In this document: piece after piece, positions 59,687 through 64,000 of the stretch
How positions within the stretch are numbered: position 1 is the first letter of the stretch
How the letters are laid out: the number at the start of each line of letters is the position of its first letter
DNA from: Phlebotomus papatasi
Taxonomy: Eukaryota > Arthropoda > Insecta > Diptera > Psychodidae
DNA: 64,000 nucleotides
Reading direction: 5' to 3'
NCBI RefSeq assembly: GCF_024763615.1
Contig: NC_077223.1
Span: 111,352,627-111,416,626, forward strand
Program-made: the position numbers and the translations under genes
The notes under the pieces: generated by a model
The model's input: the letters and a program-made list of their open reading frames with translations, nothing else
What the model was told of the DNA's origin: nothing
The model's database searches: none

Positions 59687-60769
59687 AAATCTCAAGATTG
59701 CATATTTATTTATTTTAATTTACTTGTGAGTTACGTTGACTCTTTGTAGAAGCATAAGTGATAAAACAAATATTCTTATGCAAGTAGTTCTGATAAGTAT
59801 TTTAAAGAAAAAAATAACAATAAAGTATGAACCGCCTGAAATGTTTTAAACCCCTTTTTAGCTGTTTAAATTTATCAAAAATGGTATTTTTTCTTTACTG
59901 TGCACACAGACACTTCTATCTCGGTTGCAATCAACAGCTTACAATAAAATACTTAGTAATATTTTCAAAATTCTTTTGCTTACAATTTTTAAAGTATTTC
60001 AATTTTGCAAATTTATAATAACAAATTTTTCATCGATTTAAGAATATTCTAGAACATTAGGAATTAGGATTTAGAATATTAAAACATTAGCATTAAACAA
60101 ACTTTACACGCATTTTAACATTGATTGGTTCAGATAAAAATCTCATCTACAACAATATGATTTACGCTTTATCATGGAGGTTTTTGCTTTGGCGGGAAAG
60201 AGGGTGAGGATTGTGAATATATTTGTTCTAAGGACGTTTATTAGACCCAGGGCAGAAAATATTTCACTCACCATTCAATTGTGGTGTTCTGAGGTTCTTA
60301 TGTGAGACTAGCGGGTCAGATAGTTGTCATTTAAGATTCTTCTTACGAAAGGTGTCTCTTTAACTCTTTTTACCTGTTCCACTCACACAGATTTTTTCGC
60401 ACGTAAACACACACTCTAACCGCGATTGATTGTCTCACTGAGTTTCAGCCCACGATCATGATGAATGAATGAGAAAGATTAGCTTGAATGGAATCTGTAA
60501 GAAATACCAGAAACTCGTTCACCTACTCGCAAACTGTTGCACTCTCGCTGATGGACAACTAAGATGGTTGAGGAATTGTTAAGAAAATCTACCTGTTGGC
60601 CCCCGGACAACTGGGCACGAAAACCCCGTGGGATTCCCTAGATATGGGGACACCCTCCTCCGTGAATCTAAAAGTCTTATGCACACAAATAAATAAAAGA
60701 AAATAAACCAAAGTTGCAAAAGCAAGGTCTACGGATGTTCCCTGTGTTCAAACAATTTGAGCGCGCAAG
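59687..60769. other. Spacer leading into a G+C-rich island
   Basis: No gene can be supported. From about 60290 the sequence becomes less AT-rich, with CT- and AC-rich words, as an upstream regulatory or 5' untranslated region might, but no exon boundary is certain. Confidence 0.35.
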
Positions 60770-61117
60770 TGTGCAAAAACACGTCTCAACGGGCGAACTG
60801 CGGAAAATCAACTAATGCCCAAGAGCTGGGACTGCCGCCACGGAGGCATTTGTAGCCGCCGCGGCGGCTTCAGGAGGTGTGAGGATTTGTGGAGGTCAGA
60901 GAGAGGTTCCTGCGCCGCCGCATTTCTCCGCTTGCGATCATCGCGCTCTGCAATTCCCAACTCTTCCACACATACCTCACATCCCCATCCTCCACAGCTC
61001 CTGGGAATCTCCACGGCCACCTGATGGGGAGGCTTGATGCGGTTTCGGAGGGCTTATCATTGGCAAGGATTTGTTTTGAGGAGAACTGTTCAGATATGTA
61101 TCCCACTCCAATACGTA
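60770..61117. promoter_or_regulatory. G+C-rich island, possible 5' exon or promoter
   Basis: By far the most G+C- and CpG-rich non-transposon stretch of the window (for example GCCGCCGCGGCGG at about 60856). Open frames of 60-85 codons overlap on both strands. On the plus strand an AATAC/GTAAGT donor ends the island near 61112. On the minus strand a GAG/GTATGT donor lies inside. Neither frame shows a known domain. A first exon or promoter of a neighbouring gene is plausible, with the strand undecided. Confidence 0.35.
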
Positions 61118-61297
61118 AGTTCAAATTAAAATTAACCTTAAATTAACCTTAATTAATTTAAATTAAGCTTTGTTCTAATAAAAATGAATGAATTCGTTTA
61201 AACGAGGGTATTTCGAAATCCATCTCACTACGCTATGGACCTTTGAAAATTTCGATTAATGGTTTATTTCTGGGATTTGTCATATGATATAATCTCC

Positions 61298-61605
61298 AGA
61301 AATGTCCAGAGCGTTCGGCTCTTGGTCGGTGCGACCCCCGGTTCGACTCTCACAGTACTGTTGTTAGTTCGAGTCCCGCCTGGTGCAAATGATTGAAGCG
61401 TCTAAATGGACATATGTATTTCTCATATATGAAACGCTCAAAGCAGAAATGCTCTCTCTTGTATGCATTTCCCTATTAAAACAATCCACTTCTGCTCTGA
61501 GCGTCTCATATATTGTAAACAGCATAAAAAATTGTAATCTGAACAATGTGTAGAAAATGACCATAAAAGCTCGTTATATCGAAATAAATAAATAATAATA
61601 AAATG
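61298..61605 (+). mobile_element. Possible SINE with tRNA-like promoter boxes and an internal hairpin
   Basis: It starts with AGAGCGTTCGGCTCTTGGTC and a B-box-like CGGTTCGACTC, then a second one, AGTTCGAGTCC, followed by CTGGTGCA. The body holds an inverted repeat of about 30 bp (arms near 61420-61450 and 61482-61513, motif GAAACGCTCAAAGCAGAA). The end is an AATA/ATAA simple repeat. The word AAATGT at both edges could be a short target duplication. Only one copy was seen. It differs from the SINE at 13235. Confidence 0.5.
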
Positions 61606-61730
61606 TATTTAGGCTAAGGCTCAAAGCTAAGGCATAGAAATCTATGAATTGGATTTTCGGTAAAACTAAACTATCAGTTTATAACCGATTTAGCACTAGT
61701 TAGAACGTTTGAAATTGTCCATGACATAAA

Positions 61731-61969
61731 ATAAGTGAAGCATACATTGACGATGAAGGTCAGATCGTCAATCCAAAACAAAAATTAATTTTTGAATGTT
61801 ATTCGTCGCTTTTGTATTATACTTTTTCAACATGTGTTCTTTTCGTGATTTATGCAAGACATTTTTCAAGAAGCAATCAGTAAAAAGCAAAAAAAAATCA
61901 TTTTCAAAAAATAATTTTAATATGGGGTGTCGATCCGACTTCATGATCGATATTTGCTTCATTTACCTT
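61731..61969 (-). mobile_element. MITE, TATCGATCATGA family, copy 3
   Basis: The left arm AAGTGAAGCATACATTGACG, then GATGAAGGTCAGATCG, pairs with the minus-strand right arm AAATGAAGCAAATATCGATC, then ATGAAGTCGGATCG. The interior on the minus strand (TTGCTTTTTACTGATTGC, then GAACACATGTTG) aligns with the copies at 41288 and 58842. Confidence 0.8.
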
Positions 61970-62489
61970 AAATGATTTTGTAAAGAGAATCTCAGCTAAA
62001 ACATTTAGAATTAATAAAAATTTTTGTTACAATCGATTGGTAAATATGAAATATGCCTTTTTAACCACTTGATCTTGCAAAATCATTTGACGCATTTTTA
62101 TCGGTAACTTAAACTTTGAATAAAAATTAACCCATTTATAATCTATTGAAACTAATTTAATTTTTTCTTGTGTCCTTAAACCTTTTGAATGAATCTGTAA
62201 TAGCCCTATTGATTAAGGTATTAGTCCCCCTTTAGCATTTTTGATTTTTGACTTTAAAAATACATTATAAGGAACAGTTATAACATATACAAATATATGA
62301 ACAAAATATCCACCTAGATTATCTATAAAATATATCAGAAAGACGGGACAATGAAATTGGGACAAATTACAATCAGGTTATGATTCTATGATAATTGCTT
62401 CGTAGTTACACGAAAATCCAGCATTCATTAACGTTCACTCATTAATAAAACAAATTTGTGTTAATAAAATTTTTAGTAAATCCTTATAC

Positions 62490-62678
62490 GGGCTTCAGAC
62501 CTATCTGGTTTAACTCCTCTAATTCCTTATCAGACACGATTTTTTTTAAAGAAATTGTTGTTTAGAATTGGATATCAATGGCAAATGATCCAATAGATTT
62601 TGAAAAATCAATAAAATTGCTTGTTATTTAGATTTTTGAGACCGTCGGGAACTGGGCTAAACCTCCAGTCTGAAGCCG
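62490..62678. mobile_element. Inverted-repeat element, GGCTTCAGAC ends
   Basis: The left GGGCTTCAGACCTATCTGGT, then TTAAC, pairs with the minus-strand right GGCTTCAGACTGGAGGTTTA, then GCCC. Arms are about 25 bp and imperfect, and the element is about 189 bp. No second copy was found in the window. Confidence 0.5.
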
Positions 62679-64000
62679 GAATTAGGGTCTCTTTTACTAG
62701 CACACGAGTGCTTAGTTTTTATTTAATGTGTCTAATATTGGACGAATAACTCTATTTTGATATCTTTTTTGAATTGGTTTTTGTTTTCAATAGTGCTGTT
62801 TCCATACCTTCGGATATATAGGAGTATTTTATATGTGATTTTAGTGACAGTAGAGTGGGTTTTACAAACATCTCCAGTTCTTGATAATTGCTATCCTTTC
62901 AAAAAAACACTGTCTTTTCCTAATGAAAAATTAAATCGATTAAGTAGTACTAGAGCTATGGTCACCTCCTTATCAAAAACGACGAAAACGGTTTTGTCTC
63001 CCAAAGCATTTTTGTAAACTTCTCAGCTTACTGATAAACCCCTTTTTCTTATAAGAACTAGAACCACTCTCTCTCTCTGTTGACTATCTCTCACTCTCCT
63101 AGTGTATTAGGAGCTCCTGTTGCTGCTATAGCTACTACTGGCTAGAATTGCAAGAACATTTTGCAAGTGCCTGTGGACACAAAATAATGACAAAGCTGAG
63201 TCGAAGTACAAACATCCTCAGCTGCGAAGATTTCTCCATCTCACCTGACTGCTTCACTTCACACAGCTTCCCGCCTCGCATTCAATTAAAGAAGCAATTT
63301 TCTAATCTTACTCTCTTGCACTTCTTCCTTAGCTCCCGGAATAATAAAACATGTGCGGAAAATGGGGCGGAAAGGTGAGATGTAGTAGCTTCAGGTGGAA
63401 CGGTGAATGAAAATAAAAACATTTTCTCGATGGAAAACCCATTTGACGATTTAAGAGGATTTCTTATATTGAATAAGACTCTTTCCTCGACAGAATTTAC
63501 GCAAAAAGAATCAATAATTTCAGGTTGAGTTCAAAGGGACGACGAAAAGCTTTGAAAACTTGTTGAATTTAAATTTTTAATTTCAATAGTGTAATTTCTG
63601 TTCGGTTTCATTACTTGATTTGATATTTTTAAAATTAGGCTGACCATCTTTTTTTGTGTTTAAGAATTCAAATAAATTTCTAAAGTGATGGATGAATCGG
63701 ACTGACACTTTTTTAAATAATCTTCCTAAAAAAATAATTATTAGTATAATTTAAAGTTATGGTAAGTTGTTTCTGGTTCATTTTAAGAACCTATAAAAAT
63801 TAGGTGGTTTTTTTATTTTTAAACAGTCTCAAGTGTTTAGCTTAGTAAAATGCGTTACTATTAAATTATTACTAATACTTTTAATGAGATTTATTTGTTA
63901 TCTTTATACCTAAAACACGTGATTAAATAAATTGCTACAGATAAATGCAACAATCTTCTTGAACACTTTTCAAATTAAGACGAGAAAAACTTTGACAGAG
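62679..64000. other. Right flank, no gene supported
   Basis: 63060-63380 is less AT-rich. On the minus strand it contains a good donor (GTCAG/GTGAGA near 63246) after a short ATG frame. On the plus strand it has an acceptor-like CTTCCTTAG (63323-63331) and a donor-like AAAG/GTGAGA (near 63375). These could belong to exons of an unresolved gene but cannot be assembled. The rest is AT-rich and featureless. Confidence 0.35.

Noticed and set aside
60808..61146. Four overlapping open frames on both strands of the G+C-rich island
   Set aside because: G+C-rich DNA has few stops. None shows a domain, and they contradict one another, so only the island itself is reported.
1..64000. CRISPR arrays, bacterial operons, rRNA genes
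   Set aside because: No regularly spaced direct repeats, no ribosome-binding-site-led gene runs and no rRNA-like blocks. The sequence is animal nuclear DNA.

Overview
The window is AT-rich animal nuclear DNA. Two introns of 57 and 58 bp in the one clear host gene, an insect-type SLC5 transporter, and a dense mix of tiny inverted-repeat transposons and non-LTR elements point to an insect, most likely a fly (Diptera). A nematoceran such as a sand fly is plausible, but the species is inference and cannot be settled from this sequence.

Layout. 1-4494 is non-coding and carries a few repeats. 4495-6322 (minus strand) holds an intact three-exon, 570-residue sodium/solute symporter of the SLC5 family. 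Upstream of it lie a decayed exon-1 fragment (about 6570-6861) and a second copy that is a pseudogene (about 7140-8610) with frameshifts, stops and an internal deletion. Together they form a small tandem cluster undergoing birth and death. From 8.6 kb to the right end no host gene can be supported with confidence.

Mobile DNA dominates what is recognisable. A 3.2-kb non-LTR retrotransposon with an uninterrupted 1059-codon endonuclease/reverse-transcriptase ORF (25728-28924) is inserted, with an 11-bp target duplication, inside an inverted-repeat MITE (25681-29090). Two copies of a tRNA-headed SINE with (TTA)n tails (13235-13522 plus; 49813-50060 minus) are each flanked by target duplications. 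At least six otherwise unrelated MITEs share a 5'-TAGGG terminus and an apparent TA target (25681, 19302, 54199, 55131, 56787, 59273). Further families are: a three-copy MITE with a TATCGATCATGA-like terminal repeat (41288, 58842, 61731); a TTAA-flanked piggyBac-like MITE (43118) with a diverged relative (58115); a MITE with TTATGCCCAG ends (about 802, 59117, 59538); a three-copy repeat sharing GACGCTAAGACGG (2552, 10890, 53960); and single inverted-repeat elements at 48325 and 62490.

Between 29.1 and 41.3 kb there is a 12-kb stretch with neither recognisable genes nor transposons. Two short stretches look coding-like but broken (15672-15975 and 23705-24088). A G+C-rich island at 60770-61117 may be a 5' exon or promoter of a gene that cannot be resolved here. 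I found no previously undescribed gene system. The most unusual pattern is the set of MITE families that share a terminus but not their interiors.
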